Shown here: positions 26,826-35,436 of the stretch, in pieces
How positions within the stretch are numbered: position 1 is the stretch's first letter
Layout: every line of letters begins with the position of its first letter
Source: JBBQVS01 sp963792705
GTDB lineage: Bacteria; Chloroflexota; Ktedonobacteria; Ktedonobacterales; Ktedonobacteraceae
NCBI GenBank assembly: GCA_963792705.1
Contig: CAWBXD010000011.1
Coordinates: 620,001 to 684,000, forward strand
Direction: 5' to 3'
Length of the DNA: 64,000 nt
Notes under the pieces: generated by a model
The model's database searches: none
Told to the model about the DNA's origin: nothing
The model's input: only the letters and a program-made list of their open reading frames with translations
Program-made: the position numbers and the translations under genes

Positions 26826-28676
26826 CTATGCAGTGTGGCGGAAGCCCATAGCGTAGAGCGAGGCGTATTCGCCTTCGCGTTGTAGGAGGTCGTTATGAGT
26901 GCCTTGCTCGACGATGTGACCAGCTTGGACAACGACGATATTGTCGGCATTTTTGATGGTCGAAAGTCTGTGAGCAATCACTACGGCGGTCCGTCCCTTT
27001 AAGAGCGTATTCAAGCCTTCCTGCACGATGAGTTCCGTGAACGTGTCGATGTTGGCGGTTGCCTCGTCGAGAATGAGAATGCGCGGGTTCGCTAATAGGG
27101 CACGAGCAAATGAGATGAGTTGCCGTTGACCCACACTAAGGTTGCGCCCACGCTCACGGATAGGTGTGTTATAGCCTTGTGGCAAGCGTTCGATCAGATC
27201 ATGTGCTCCTACGACCCGTGCGGCTTGCTGTATCTCCTCGTCGGTGGCGTTCAGGCGTCCATAACGGATATTTTCGAGGATGGTTCCCGTAAAGAGGAAC
27301 GGTTCCTGTAGCACGATGCCGATTTGACTGCGTAAAGATGCCTGCGTGACATCTCGAATGTCGTAGCCATCAATCAGGATCGCGCCTTGTTGCACGTCGT
27401 AGAAGCGTGTCAGCAGGCCAACGATGGTACTTTTCCCTGCTCCAGTGGGGCCAACGATGGCGACCGTTTGTCCGGCATGGATCGAGAGGTTGAAGTCGCG
27501 TAGTACGGGAACGTCTTTAAGATAACCAAACGAGACGTGATCGAATGTCACGTCGCCATGTATTTGTGGCAATATCTGTGCGTCAGGCTTATCCTTGATC
27601 TCGACAGGTACTTCCATGATCTGGAAGATACGCTCTGCCGCCACGCCTGAACGTTGCAATTGCGTGTACTGCTGGCTCAATTCGCGGATGGGATCAAAGA
27701 AACGGTTGATGTAGAGCGTGAACGAGACGAGCACCCCTACTTGTAGTTTGCTTTGTGAAACCAGGATACCGCCGTAGACAACGGTAATCATGATAGCAAC
27801 GGCGGCTACAACCTCGACTAACGGCAGAATCAGTGCGGCAACGCGGCTGGCTTCCTGGTTGGTGTCACGGTTGTAAGCATTTAGCTCATCGAACTCATCA
27901 CGGTTGCGGTCCTCACGTGCAAGGCTTTGAATAACACGCATGCCAGAGATGTTTTCTTGCAGTGTCGCGTTAACCATCGAAATTGCGGCACGCGTCAGGC
28001 GAAACGAACGCTGTGCGTAACGTTGCCAGAAGGCGGCGATGACAATCATGATAGGCAACACAATGAAGGAAAGCAAGGCTAGCGAGACGTTCATTACAAG
28101 CATAATCCCGATAATACCTATCAGCGAGATAAGTGAGCCGAGAATTGAGAGCAGACCCGAACTCAGCATTGACTCCAACACGTCGATGTCGCTTTGTAGA
28201 CGTGACATGACGCGCCCAATCTGTGTACGGTCATAGAAGCTGAGCGAGAGGCGTTGCAGGTGAGTAAACATATCTGAGCTGAGTTGGAACAAGATTTGTT
28301 GGCCCGCCCAGGACATGGTCCAGACCTGCCAATATTGCGCTTGCCACATGAGTACATTGACGACAAGCAGAACTATACCAATGGTGCCAAGGCCACGTAA
28401 GTCGCCATGTGTGATAAAGGAGTCGATGGCGACTCCAATAAAGTATGGATTGGCAAGGTTGAGCAAGGTATAGACAACCATGAGCACAAGACTTAGCAAG
28501 GTCGCGGCACGATAGCGCGCGATATATGGGCCAAATTGCTTGATATAGTGCCAGCTAAAATTACCTGAAATGTTTTCGTCTGAACTTTCCAGGCTATTTT
28601 CGCGCAACCGACTTTTACGTCGGTGCGCCATGTAATCGTCGATTGAGGCTGTGCGCGTGGCGTGTGCCGTTTTCAT
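26826..28676 (-). CDS. ABC exporter half-transporter with canonical ATP site residues
   Basis: A 616-residue half-transporter with six membrane helices (about residues 50-340) then a nucleotide-binding domain. Walker A is GPTGAGKST, Walker B ILILDEATANID with the catalytic Glu, and the H-loop IAHRLSTI. The signature is LSVGQRQ instead of LSGGQ. The start overlaps the stop of the upstream half-transporter in ATGA, so translation is coupled. The pair resembles heterodimeric multidrug exporters such as BmrCD. The substrate is unknown. Confidence 0.93.
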   Translation of the reverse strand: MKTAHATRTASIDDYMAHRRKSRLRENSLESSDENISGNFSWHYIKQFGPYIARYRAATLLSLVLMVVYTLLNLANPYFIGVAIDSFITHGDLRGLGTIGIVLLVVNVLMWQAQYWQVWTMSWAGQQILFQLSSDMFTHLQRLSLSFYDRTQIGRVMSRLQSDIDVLESMLSSGLLSILGSLISLIGIIGIMLVMNVSLALLSFIVLPIMIVIAAFWQRYAQRSFRLTRAAISMVNATLQENISGMRVIQSLAREDRNRDEFDELNAYNRDTNQEASRVAALILPLVEVVAAVAIMITVVYGGILVSQSKLQVGVLVSFTLYINRFFDPIRELSQQYTQLQRSGVAAERIFQIMEVPVEIKDKPDAQILPQIHGDVTFDHVSFGYLKDVPVLRDFNLSIHAGQTVAIVGPTGAGKSTIVGLLTRFYDVQQGAILIDGYDIRDVTQASLRSQIGIVLQEPFLFTGTILENIRYGRLNATDEEIQQAARVVGAHDLIERLPQGYNTPIRERGRNLSVGQRQLISFARALLANPRILILDEATANIDTFTELIVQEGLNTLLKGRTAVVIAHRLSTIKNADNIVVVQAGHIVEQGTHNDLLQREGEYASLYAMGFRHTA

Positions 28677-30622
28677 CGTGTAACCTCACGTTTCTGGTTG
28701 ATTGAGTTTGTTTGTTCCTGGGACGAGGACGCGATAAATTGGTCTCTACTATTTTCCTCGATGGGCTGTGATACATCAGACCCGTCGTACAGAGGGTTTT
28801 TGTTTTCTACTGAGAGCATGCGGGTCTCGAATTCTTCTTGTTCGCGTAGCTGTAGGTCGTAGAGACGCGTGTAAGCACCATTGAGGGCGAGCAGGGATTC
28901 GTGGGTGCCACGCTCGATGATGCTGCCTTTATCAAGGATGAGTATCTGATCGGCATTTTTGATGGTGCGTAGACGTGACGCGACGACGAAGGTGGTGCGT
29001 CCATTCATTACGGCATCGAGTGCTTGCTGAATGAGATACTCGGTCTCCATGTCAACGCTTGAGGTAGAGTCGTCGAGCACAAGGATGCGTGGGTCGAGCA
29101 ACAGGGTACGCGCGATAGCGACACGCTGCTTTTGTCCACCAGAAAGAGTAACGCCACGCTCTCCCACCCATGTATCATAGCCATCGGGCAGAGTTAAGGC
29201 GAAATCGTGAATACGCGCAACCTTCGCAGCGGCAATGATCTGCTCTTCGGTCGCGTTCGCCACACCGTAGGCGATGTTGTCGCGCAAGGTGGCATTGAAG
29301 AGAAACACGTCTTGTAGCACGAGACCGATATTTTGACGTAGTGAGCGTTGCGTAACCTCGCGTACATCATTGCCATCAACGGTCAAGCGTCCCTGTGTCG
29401 GGTCGTAGAAACGCGGCAACAGGCTCAGAATTGTGCTTTTGCCACTGCCTGTAGCGCCGAGGAGCGCGATAATCTGCCCTGGTTTGGCGTCGATATCGAT
29501 ATCGTGCAAGACCTCTGGTCCGTTATTGTAGGCAAACGAGACGTTCTCAAACGCGACGCGGCCCTGTACATTTTTGAGGGTACGTGCGTTGGGGGCGTCG
29601 GTAATGGTTGATTGCACATCAAGAACGCTGAAGATGCGCTCACCACCGGAGAGGCCACGCATGAACCATGTTACCATAAAGCCAAAAGAGCGAACAGGGG
29701 TGTTCAGCAAGAGAATATATTGAGCGATTGCAACCAGTACAGGTAGGCTCAAGGTATGCCCGATGACCGCGACGCCCCCGATCCACACGATTAAGACGGT
29801 GATAATGTTTATCACCAGGATCATAAGTGGCTGATTCCAGGCGGAGAGGCGCATGGCAGACATATTCAGCGTGCGTAGTTCCTGGTTTTTCGCGCCGAAC
29901 TTTGCAATTTCAAACTCTTCACGGGCGAACGCTTTGACGACGCGCACACCGCTCAGGCTCTCCTGCATAACGGTACCAAGTTCGCCATTTTCGTTTTGCA
30001 CATTCATCCACAGTGGGCGTAGACGACTGGCCACTTGAATTGAGAGGTAGACGAGAATAGGGACACTGATGAGTGTGACTAGTGCCAGATACACATCGAG
30101 GCGAAACAAGATGATAGTAATGGCAATGAACGTCACGAGGGTCAACAAGCCGCGAAGCAAGCCAAGCGTAATAAAATTGCGGACCGCTTCGATATCGACG
30201 GTGAGACGTGACATAAGTTGTCCTGTCTCCGATTCGTCATGAAAGGCAAAGCTGAGTTTTTGCAAGTGTTCATAGACCTGATTACGCAGGTCGTAGGCGA
30301 CAAGGTTAGAGACGGATTGTGAAAGATAGCCCTGTCCATAGGCAAAGAGGCCGCGAAAGGCACTTGAGACAAGAATGGCGAGAGCAATGTAGAGTAGATT
30401 GTTAAGTTGGCCGTGTTGCAAGCCTGTTGCGATCACGGTTGCGATGAGCCATGGAATAATTAATGAGAGGCCCGTTGAGAGGCCGAGACAGGCAACGGCA
30501 CCAAGGGATTGGAGCCAATGTGGACGCAATAAGGCAAAGATACGCTGGTAGATACGCAGGTTTTCTTGCCAGGTGTCAGCATACAGGGACGTTTTTTTCG
30601 CATTTCCAGAGAACGAGGTCAC
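28673..30622 (-). CDS. ABC exporter half-transporter with degenerate ATP site
   Basis: A 649-residue partner of the downstream half-transporter. Membrane domain about residues 30-330, Walker A GATGSGKST, signature LSGGQKQ. Walker B is LVLDDSTSSVD (Asp for Glu) and the H-loop is VASRLRTI (Ser for His). The ATP site built from these and the partner's LSVGQ should hydrolyse poorly, as in known asymmetric exporters. GTG 30622 follows AAGGA. The last 45 or so residues are encoded partly by repeat sequence (28725-28795) and are not part of the family domain. Confidence 0.92.
   Translation of the reverse strand: MTSFSGNAKKTSLYADTWQENLRIYQRIFALLRPHWLQSLGAVACLGLSTGLSLIIPWLIATVIATGLQHGQLNNLLYIALAILVSSAFRGLFAYGQGYLSQSVSNLVAYDLRNQVYEHLQKLSFAFHDESETGQLMSRLTVDIEAVRNFITLGLLRGLLTLVTFIAITIILFRLDVYLALVTLISVPILVYLSIQVASRLRPLWMNVQNENGELGTVMQESLSGVRVVKAFAREEFEIAKFGAKNQELRTLNMSAMRLSAWNQPLMILVINIITVLIVWIGGVAVIGHTLSLPVLVAIAQYILLLNTPVRSFGFMVTWFMRGLSGGERIFSVLDVQSTITDAPNARTLKNVQGRVAFENVSFAYNNGPEVLHDIDIDAKPGQIIALLGATGSGKSTILSLLPRFYDPTQGRLTVDGNDVREVTQRSLRQNIGLVLQDVFLFNATLRDNIAYGVANATEEQIIAAAKVARIHDFALTLPDGYDTWVGERGVTLSGGQKQRVAIARTLLLDPRILVLDDSTSSVDMETEYLIQQALDAVMNGRTTFVVASRLRTIKNADQILILDKGSIIERGTHESLLALNGAYTRLYDLQLREQEEFETRMLSVENKNPLYDGSDVSQPIEENSRDQFIASSSQEQTNSINQKREVTR
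28725..28795. repeat. Repeat remnant inside the ABC exporter coding end
   Basis: A right arm of the GTAGGGACC family (GGACGCGATAAATTGGTCTC at 28728-28747) and, 20 bases on, the second motif CTGTGATACATCAGACCCGT. Both occur in the same order at 31050-31105. Here they are translated, giving DQFIASSSQEQ and SDVSQPI in the C-terminal tail. Confidence 0.8.
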
Positions 30623-31127
30623 ACGCTGTTCCTTTCTCGATAGACACACTACAAAAAAGGCAGCCGCTCACAATACGTGTGTTAGACACACTATAAAGAC
30701 AACAAAACAGAAGACGGTGAGCGACATAATGAGGTTGTCTTGCTTGTCTGTCTTCTGTCGTGATTACGTGGAGGAGATCATCAACATTGATGATAGAGAT
30801 GCAGTCGCCCGATGGGTGGCGTTCTCTGTATCCTTCAGAACATTTTTCTTTCGTCCTTCTAGGATACCATATTACATTACACGTCTGCCAGTCTTTGTTA
30901 GGAGACAAAGGGGTTGTTTAAAAGTCGAAAGAAGCCAGGGCACACAAGGGGATGACCTGTAGGGACCGATGTATCGCGTCCAGGGATTGGGAGGGGCACA
31001 CGTTCTCGCATACAATTGTTGCCGACATGTTGCCCCACCCCACCCCTGGACGCGATACATCGGTCCCTACAGGCGTTTCGGGTGTGATATATCAGACCCG
31101 TACAGAAATCACATTCGGTCTTGTGAG
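30623..31127. repeat. Intergenic region with GTAGGGACC inverted repeat, copy 4
   Basis: Perfect 30-bp arms at 30956-30985 and 31044-31073 with core GATGTATCGCGTCC, enclosing about 58 bases. The motif GTGTGATATATCAGACCCGT follows at 31082. A TTTAAAAGTCG stretch at 30917 recurs at 39197. No gene is visible. The promoter for the exporter operon should lie near 30630-30720. Confidence 0.85.
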
Positions 31128-32192
31128 TTATTTGCTAGGGATGAAGCCGAGACCCGTTGGGCTAGTGAGACCAATAATAACAGGAACGATAGTGCCTGTT
31201 GTTGGGTTAAGTTGTCCGACAAAACCTGCTACACCAGCGTCAGATGGAGCCTCTGTGTAGACGTTGCCAGGGGTAAAGCCGGTTTTGTTCATGGCGACAG
31301 TATAGATGGTGTTCTGCTTGCTATCCACGATAACCAAACGACCCTTTGCAGTAGGAATCCAGGTTGTGTCATCAACCTGTGTTCCAACAGCCAAACGTGT
31401 AGCGGTCTGCTTGCTGGTGCCTGGGTTATGGATGAAGATCAGTTCAGCATCCGCCTGTGAGTCCACAACAAGGTTGCCGTGGCTATCGATAGACACCGAG
31501 TCAGGGTCGGTCATGTTGAGCGTGACCTTCTGGTTGGTGGCGATATCGGTGACGGTAGAGTTGCCATAAAGGACAGGTGTTACTATTGCCTTGCCATTGC
31601 TCAATGTGACCTTGAGGACTGATGGCGCAGTGTTTATGCCAGCACTATTCAAGGTTGGATTGGATGCAGTGATAAAGGTTGAGCCATTGATAAAGGCTGC
31701 ATCATCATAGCCACCGCCATGCTGAGTCTTTGCGTAGGTGTAATTGGTTTTAGAACCAGTGATAGGATTGATGAGAACGAGACGTGGATTTGCGTCTTCA
31801 TCCTCCATGGCCCATACAAGATGGGTTTTAGGATCGATGCGTAATCCATCACAACGGCCAAGCACACTATAGGTATGAACAAGTAAACCTGTGCGCGTGT
31901 ACTGAGCAATAGTGCTTGTTTTGCCATCAGTTCCAGTTGGGTTGGTGCCATTCTGGTAGCCGATCCATACGTAGTTACCATCGACCTCAACGGAGTCTGG
32001 ATTGTAGTAGGCTTTTGTACCTTTAGCAAATACAGAGACGTTATATCCTGGTAAACCAACGACACTCGACGGAACAGATGCTGCCGTATTTGCTTGCGCG
32101 ACCGAGCCAAAACCTAGCGCGACAAGTGCGAGTGCGACCGAGCATACTGCAGTAAGAAATACACCCGCTCCCCGACGGAGTTTTGTGACCAT
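31128..32192 (-). CDS. Secreted beta-propeller-like protein
   Basis: A 354-residue exported protein. A Sec signal peptide covers residues 1-35 (basic RRG, hydrophobic core, cleavage probably after VAQA). The rest shows repeated short strands such as SVEVDGNYVWIGYQNG, GLRIDPKTHLVWAME and SVSIDSHGNLVVDSQ, typical of NHL/YncE-type propeller blades. No catalytic residues can be named. The ATG at 32192 has AGAGGAAAG in front; the ATG at 32210 does not. It is flanked by repeats. Confidence 0.7.
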   Translation of the reverse strand: MVTKLRRGAGVFLTAVCSVALALVALGFGSVAQANTAASVPSSVVGLPGYNVSVFAKGTKAYYNPDSVEVDGNYVWIGYQNGTNPTGTDGKTSTIAQYTRTGLLVHTYSVLGRCDGLRIDPKTHLVWAMEDEDANPRLVLINPITGSKTNYTYAKTQHGGGYDDAAFINGSTFITASNPTLNSAGINTAPSVLKVTLSNGKAIVTPVLYGNSTVTDIATNQKVTLNMTDPDSVSIDSHGNLVVDSQADAELIFIHNPGTSKQTATRLAVGTQVDDTTWIPTAKGRLVIVDSKQNTIYTVAMNKTGFTPGNVYTEAPSDAGVAGFVGQLNPTTGTIVPVIIGLTSPTGLGFIPSK

Positions 32193-32355
32193 AGTCTTTC
32201 CTCTTTTCATAGATACATTTTCATAAGAAAGTAGGGAATAACTTTTACCCCCTATTTATGGTACGTATACAAGGTTAACGATATGTTATGTAAATATTAA
32301 CAAATCCTTAAGTCTTGTACATTAAATATAGATGAAATACTTTATATGTATAGCA

Positions 32356-32395
32356 TAGGGAGCACGGGCAGGACTGGGCATGCCCGTGCTCCCTA
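32356..32395. repeat. Hairpin of the TAGGG...CCCTA type
   Basis: Perfect 15-bp arms (TAGGGAGCACGGGCA and complement) around a 10-base loop. It shares only the TAGGG/CCCTA ends with the main repeat family and may be a relative or an independent hairpin. Confidence 0.7.
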
Positions 32396-32478
32396 CAAAT
32401 CTACCATGTGATATCATCAAGAAAGATTACAGGAACGTGATACGTCTATGCAATAACAAGAGAGTGAGGAAAATTCTG

Positions 32479-32787
32479 ATGTTTCAGTTAACTGTGCTGT
32501 ATGGGCATCCAGAGAATGTTGCCGAGTTTGACCGTTACTATAAAGAGGTGCATACGCCACTTGTACAGAAGATTCAGGGACTCAAGGGGTTGAGCATCAC
32601 CAAGTTTACGGTCGGGCCACGTGGGGAGCAACCTCCTTATTATCAGATGGCGGCGATGTATGCGGATACACGCGAGGAGTTTGACGCGCTCATGTCTACG
32701 CCAGAAGGTAAAGCGGTGGGGCGCGATGTACGAAACTTCGCTACTGGCGGCGCGACACTCATTTATGGAGATGAGCAGAGATATTAG
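32479..32787 (+). CDS. EthD family protein
   Basis: A 102-residue protein of the EthD/dimeric alpha-beta barrel family, with TVLYGHPENVAEFDRYYKEVHTPLVQKI at the start and the usual DALMSTPEGKAVGRDVRNFA in the second half. Members are small ligand-binding or cofactorless oxidative proteins. The ATG at 32479 is preceded by GAGG; the frame opens earlier without a site. It is three bases from the OsmC gene, so the two are co-transcribed. Confidence 0.85.
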   Translation: MFQLTVLYGHPENVAEFDRYYKEVHTPLVQKIQGLKGLSITKFTVGPRGEQPPYYQMAAMYADTREEFDALMSTPEGKAVGRDVRNFATGGATLIYGDEQRY

Positions 32788-32790
32788 CGT

Positions 32791-33225
32791 ATGGATGAGA
32801 TGGACGCGGTAGCACACCTACAACAAGCGTCACGCTTTGAGATTGAGGCTGGATCTGGTCATACTGTGACAGTCGATATGCTGGACGACTTGGCACAGGG
32901 CACTATGGGCGCAGGATTTAGCCCGATGGAGTTGCTATTGGTGGCTCTGGCTGGCTGCACAGGAATTAGTGTCCTGTCCATTCTTCGTAAGCGGCGACAA
33001 GCGGTCACAGGCTATGAGGTACGTGTGCATGGTGTGAGAGCGCAGCAGCATCCACGAGTGTTCACGACGATAACGGTTGAGCATGTCTTTACAGGGACAG
33101 GGCTAGAGGCTGTATGGGTTGAACGTGCGCTTACCTTGTCGGAAGAACACTATTGCGGTGTCGAGGCGATGCTGGGCAAGACCGCGCAGATAACACATAG
33201 GTATAAGATTAGAGAAGACCAGTAG
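32791..33225 (+). CDS. OsmC family peroxiredoxin-like protein
   Basis: A 144-residue OsmC/Ohr-type protein. The two conserved cysteines are present: Cys56 in LVALAGCTGISV and Cys122 in EEHYCGVEAML. Such proteins reduce organic hydroperoxides using these thiols; this one looks closer to OsmC/YhfA than to Ohr. The stop TAG (33223-33225) is the first part of a TAGGGACC repeat arm, so the repeat sets the C terminus. It is in an operon with the EthD gene. Confidence 0.88.
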   Translation: MDEMDAVAHLQQASRFEIEAGSGHTVTVDMLDDLAQGTMGAGFSPMELLLVALAGCTGISVLSILRKRRQAVTGYEVRVHGVRAQQHPRVFTTITVEHVFTGTGLEAVWVERALTLSEEHYCGVEAMLGKTAQITHRYKIREDQ

Positions 33226-33338
33226 GGACCGATTCATCGCGTCCGTGTTCCCCATCGACCAAGTACGGAGGCATGGAACACGGTTCAATCAATGCCAACG
33301 TTACAATGGGGAACGAGGACGCGATGAATCGGTCCCTA
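33222..33338. repeat. GTAGGGACC-type inverted repeat, copy 5
   Basis: Perfect 22-bp arms (33223-33244, 33317-33338), core GATTCATCGCGTCC, with an inner GTTCCCCAT/ATGGGGAAC pair. The right flank (CATGTATCCGCATTCATT) matches that of copies 2 and 6 and leads into the next gene's end. Confidence 0.9.
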
Positions 33339-33382
33339 CAAACCATGTATCCGCATTCATTCGGTAAAGGCCGCAACCACGC

Positions 33383-33532
33383 TTAACGTTCTTTGTTGCG
33401 TTCGGCGCGTTGTAGGACCTTGTCCAAGATGACGGGGCCGATGATGGAGATGGCAGTATAGACTCCGACGACGCTGTACACCCAGGCCAGCGTCTTGACG
33501 ACTGATGGTTGTTTTTTCTCGCTCATACTCAT
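33383..33532 (-). CDS. Single-span small membrane protein
   Basis: A 49-residue protein: short polar N terminus (MSMSEKKQPSVV), one hydrophobic helix (LAWVYSVVGVYTAISIIGPVI) and a charged tail (RAERNKER). The ATG at 33532 is preceded by GGAAGGA at four bases, which supports a real gene. It is probably a small membrane-bound regulator or subunit; no family was recognised. Confidence 0.6.
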   Translation of the reverse strand: MSMSEKKQPSVVKTLAWVYSVVGVYTAISIIGPVILDKVLQRAERNKER

Positions 33533-33737
33533 TACGTCCTTCCATGTATGCACGTTTTTATTCATTACAGGCGATACGAACTATCTATGCAAAGGTTGTA
33601 TCCAGAGAAATAGTAACACACAAGGATGGTCATGCGTAGTTGTGGTAGTGGACAATAGAGTTGTTTAACGTATTAAACCATCGGACCACACTGTTACGTG
33701 AAGATAGAATGAGCAGAACGGAAAGGACACATGATAG

Positions 33738-34949
33738 ATGACGACTCCATCCCAGCAGTCACAGCAGCAGCAACGACGTAGACGACCGTTTGTGTTACCA
33801 GAGCAGGCGATGAGCCTTGACCCGTTTTCCTGGTATCGAGAGATGCGCGGGTCGCGGCCTGTGTATTACGATAGCGAGAACGAGTTGTGGGACGTGTTTC
33901 GCTATGACGACACACAGCGTATCCTGATGGACCCTGCGACGTTTTCGTCAGAGGTGGCGCAGCGGATGATGACGGACGAGGAGAAAAAGCAAGTGACGGG
34001 CGAGCCGAGTATTCTGAACCTTGACCCACCACGCCATCGCCAATTGCGTTCGCTTGTCACCCAGGCATTTACACCACGTACCGTTGCTCGTTTAGAAGGG
34101 CGTGTCACAGCAATTGTCGATGAATATCTTGATAAGGTGGCTTCAATGGGCCGCATGGATATCATCGCGGACCTAGCCTATCCCTTGCCCGTTACGGTGA
34201 TTGCCGAGTTGCTTGGGGTGCCAACGAGCGATCAAGCGCAATTCAAACATTGGTCCGATACGGTTGTGAGCACAAGCCGGGAGGAGGCGATGCAAGCGTT
34301 CAAAGAGATGGGACAATACTTTGGACGTATCACAAAGGAACGCCGTGCCGACCCAAAGGAAGATTTGATCAGCGAACTGATTGCCGCGCAAGTCGATGGG
34401 CAACACCTGACCGATGGCGAATTGATTAGTTTTTATGTCCTATTGCTGGTGGCCGGCAACGAAACCACGACCAATCTGCTTGGTAACGCCCTCTGGTGCT
34501 TTGATGAGCATCCCGAAACGATGGAGGAGTTACGCGCCAATCCTGCATTGCTACCGAGCGCGATAGAGGAAGTGTTACGCTATCGCTCACCTGTGCAACG
34601 ACTGATTCGTATCGCCAGCAGCGATGTTGTGATTCGGGGGCATGAGATTAAGGCAGGGCAATTGGTGTCGCCGTGGCTTGGCTCTGCGAACCGCGACCCT
34701 GATCAGTTTCCCGATGCGGAAACCTTTAAGATTGACCGCACCCCAAACCGTCATGTCGCCTTTGGACATGGCATCCATTTTTGTGTCGGTGCTCCCCTCT
34801 CACGCTTGGAAGCAAAAATCGCGCTTGATATGCTGCTAAAACGCTTCAAGGATATTAAGCGTGACCGCAGCGTTTCTTTGCAACGCATTCCTGCCGCGTC
34901 CGCGTTCTTTGGAGTGCAAGCCTTGCCTGTAACATTTACACGTGCGTAA
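33738..34949 (+). CDS. Cytochrome P450
   Basis: A soluble bacterial P450 of 403 residues. The heme ligand is Cys349 in FGHGIHFCVGAPLSR. The I-helix oxygen-binding motif is AGNETTTN and the K-helix ExxR is in AIEEVLRYRSP. It probably hydroxylates a hydrophobic substrate with electrons from a separate ferredoxin and reductase, not encoded nearby. It resembles the CYP107-type class, though the subfamily cannot be fixed. AAGGACA lies about 11 bases upstream of the ATG. A repeat copy follows. Confidence 0.95.
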   Translation: MTTPSQQSQQQQRRRRPFVLPEQAMSLDPFSWYREMRGSRPVYYDSENELWDVFRYDDTQRILMDPATFSSEVAQRMMTDEEKKQVTGEPSILNLDPPRHRQLRSLVTQAFTPRTVARLEGRVTAIVDEYLDKVASMGRMDIIADLAYPLPVTVIAELLGVPTSDQAQFKHWSDTVVSTSREEAMQAFKEMGQYFGRITKERRADPKEDLISELIAAQVDGQHLTDGELISFYVLLLVAGNETTTNLLGNALWCFDEHPETMEELRANPALLPSAIEEVLRYRSPVQRLIRIASSDVVIRGHEIKAGQLVSPWLGSANRDPDQFPDAETFKIDRTPNRHVAFGHGIHFCVGAPLSRLEAKIALDMLLKRFKDIKRDRSVSLQRIPAASAFFGVQALPVTFTRA

Positions 34950-35275
34950 GGATGTTCATCGTTGGGAGGTCTGGTAGGGACCGATTGATCGCGTCCTTCT
35001 CGGCGGTAGATTGCCACGAGGACGCGATCAATCGGTCCCTACAAACGATATATCCACATTCATTAGGTAAATTGCATCATCACGTCTATATGCCCCTCCT
35101 CACCCCACGGACGCGATCAATCAGTCCCTACTTTAACGTAATCTTCATTAATACGGTACTTTTGTACTATAGATATGCTTAAATACGTGTATCTTCATGG
35201 TGCATACATTATCATTGCTACAGCTAAATAATTTGGAATTGAATGTGACTATTACTAAGGAGTTGCATATCTATT
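34950..35275. repeat. GTAGGGACC inverted repeat, copy 6, with an extra right arm
   Basis: Perfect 23-bp arms at 34974-34996 and 35020-35042, core GATTGATCGCGTCC. The loop (TTCTCGGCGGTAGATTGCC) closely matches the copy 1 loop. A second right arm with the same core and one change lies at 35109-35131. The spacer between them shares the right flank of copies 2 and 5. The rest is AT-rich. Confidence 0.88.
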
Positions 35276-35305
35276 TTACCATGTATGGGTGTTATTTAGT
35301 ATAAT
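35276..35305 (+). promoter_or_regulatory. Promoter of the receptor gene
   Basis: TTACCA (35276-35281) and TATAAT (35300-35305) are separated by 18 bases, upstream of the gene at 35437. The leader would be about 120 bases and includes an 11-codon mini-frame at 35352. Confidence 0.55.
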
Positions 35306-35436
35306 TGGGGGAAATCTAGAATTATATACTAATAAGTGGTAGGGGTTTCATATGTCGTGGTATGCGTATTTAGATGTATTTGAGTAGTAAACGTTTGGGA
35401 AATGCTGTCAGGTAGACGCAAAGGAGCAGTATTTGT

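Noticed and set aside
24852..35131. CRISPR array, suggested by repeated palindromes
   Set aside because: The repeats are scattered over kilobases, not spaced regularly, and no cas genes are present.
35352..35387. 11-codon frame (MSWYAYLDVFE) in the receptor leader
   Set aside because: A purine-rich TAGGGG precedes it, but there is no terminator or other sign of attenuation, so chance is likelier.
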